NCBI GenBank assembly: GCA_028287785.1
Contig: JAQBOZ010000011.1
Location: 62,001 to 126,000 of the forward strand
Length of the DNA stretch: 64,000 bases
From: Chlorobiota bacterium
GTDB taxonomy: Bacteria > Bacteroidota > Ignavibacteria > OLB7
Direction: 5' to 3'
The position numbers were made by a program, and so were the translations under genes. Under the pieces are notes generated by a model. That model did no database searches. It had not been told where the DNA came from and saw only the letters and a list, made by a program, of their open reading frames with translations. Shown one piece after another: positions 63,601 through 64,000 of this stretch; positions within the stretch are counted from its first letter, which is position 1; each line of letters opens with the position of its first letter.

Positions 63601-63974
63601 TCTTAAAGCATTACTATAACCCCAATGTCGTCACCAATGCACATTACACAAAACGCTGGCATATCTTCTGTGAAGACAACGGTTATATCGATGCCACTGG
63701 CAATTGGCTTATTACTGGCCCGACACATCCTGTGTATCAGCAACTTGTGGGGCGGGTACGAAGGTCGGGCGTGCTTCTGGCATGTGTTGCGTATGAGACT
63801 AGAGCAACGGGAATTTACCTGCTCAACTCTAAAAAAATTCTGGATTCTCCCGCGGAGAAATATCTGAGGCCTCCAGTAGAGAAGTATAGTGCCGTGCTGA
63901 CCGATACTGAAATTGTATATTATACTATCGATAGATGGTTGAACAAGGTACAGGGATGGCTGGCGGCTGAATGA
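60666..63974 (+). CDS. 1102-aa protein of unknown family
   Basis: Long uninterrupted ORF, AGGA upstream of ATG, no signal peptide, no family recognised. Confidence 0.8.
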   Translation: MADIHVFADIDQIRGQDDNNPMQTIDEAYGPTRTNVNDRYRLTSRFKFDDEAVAYAMFDGIAIVQDVPDPNFPGLVNLALYNIGISRRFPNPKVVIYRGLVRDDFFRDTGIESKMQIANRPGFNSDLIVNMWQHFDDWKNKILPIGQTTSLVEPPYDMVGYMNYDPNGHELDSDGREIKRKEYGDDDDVIGWFLRHSTGLNYYPFPIKKGWTIGRFKRYTELHQVGGGIDILLQEESHGLTFGVMRKFQNTVEFTQPSTGVAGAEDVDKMRSRERVLDYIDPAAFYNHFRDSGVDYKAETIIGDAVYDRIVSKFYTKNRIYVEIRNQSDNSLNMGLDNMDETTMTDHFKIGFNGAPGSELPANYYVNFWPIYYTELSTASGDMNTMQIAFRKKYNPVPVIYMDQAMSVKEVGSERFIRDFAAESAIWSNTFQFLTPNLPRLVNDHGAGAKTGTAWMTRIYLIRKKLPAIQLPARTIPSDNYADLIFGPVVNLSSFYPAGNNSKWILGGAKRYVNGDVEFGGKGDFMVLTGKYIDQSSIVFFATLLDKNGRITPMPVVSTRPIQAVDYGPLSGQFFEAIKSWSSQFDKFKNFPILPMGGTKKELPTYQREYEYFPEYGMLTLRVSHSEYDVHLLPAVALFDPSLLPIYFSLDSFQHAKDQNGKYFHQAQLMLSGLNNSSVYTREFPMNGNVIVRSVDRFNFTSDNSVVGEGLIEATTDPKAYFVANSSDKANLIAFVEAIEDTYADWDLRPEDTVSRFRQEYYGSNYRASAQGATKEHIMAIGKGLLFQISIPADNNLEADGITPRILIRWRARVASPDKVDLVRRYEDAIDHLWALADENSFRDNPSPLVQDPEHAGSLPRYRWDLGHATYGLMALINNGLIDYPYTKGFGIDNSIDLASYVGDLGGVPADYFGHIVNGAPPSGRAEFPETPDRDRYWEIEAPDNDLIGDAESFGWWRAWKSVRDDAAAAHDTFKFSDVLKHYYNPNVVTNAHYTKRWHIFCEDNGYIDATGNWLITGPTHPVYQQLVGRVRRSGVLLACVAYETRATGIYLLNSKKILDSPAEKYLRPPVEKYSAVLTDTEIVYYTIDRWLNKVQGWLAAE

Positions 63975-64000
63975 TTTCGATTTACACATTATCGATAAAA

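Noticed and set aside
46000-64000. CRISPR array or retron
   Set aside because: No regularly spaced repeats with unique spacers and no reverse transcriptase motif (YxDD) ORF were seen.

Overview
The window is about 64 kb of a GC-rich bacterial chromosome. Three secreted proteins carry T9SS-like C-terminal sorting domains, which with the gene repertoire suggests the Bacteroidota/Chlorobiota/Kapaibacteriota (FCB) group; this is an inference. Bases 1-45.9k are mostly ordinary chromosomal genes: an ECF42-like sigma factor with a DGPF/YCII partner, endonuclease V, YceI/MarR, RNase Z, Ppx/GppA, PrmA, CoaX, IspH, HisC-HPPD, Glu dehydrogenase, LspA-DksA/TraR-IleS and aspartate kinase. A tRNA-Ile2(CAU) gene at 45997-46069 marks a sharp change. 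From there to 64 kb the sequence is lower in GC, gene-poor and looks like a genomic island. The island holds an RteC-like protein, an excisionase-type HTH protein, a RepA-like ATPase that has lost its P-loop, and an iteron-like repeat cluster. It also has a 1247-aa nuclease-nSTAND3 (Avs-like) putative defence protein between IS3 remnants, an MNT-HEPN fusion, a truncated IS256 transposase, a complete IS630 element whose ORF is split at an A8 run, a duplicated IS630 end, and a 1102-aa ORF of no recognised family. The best candidates for novelty are the nSTAND3 protein, the 1102-aa protein and the P-loop-less RepA-like gene with its adjacent iteron-like region. All homology statements come from reading motifs by eye; no searches were run.
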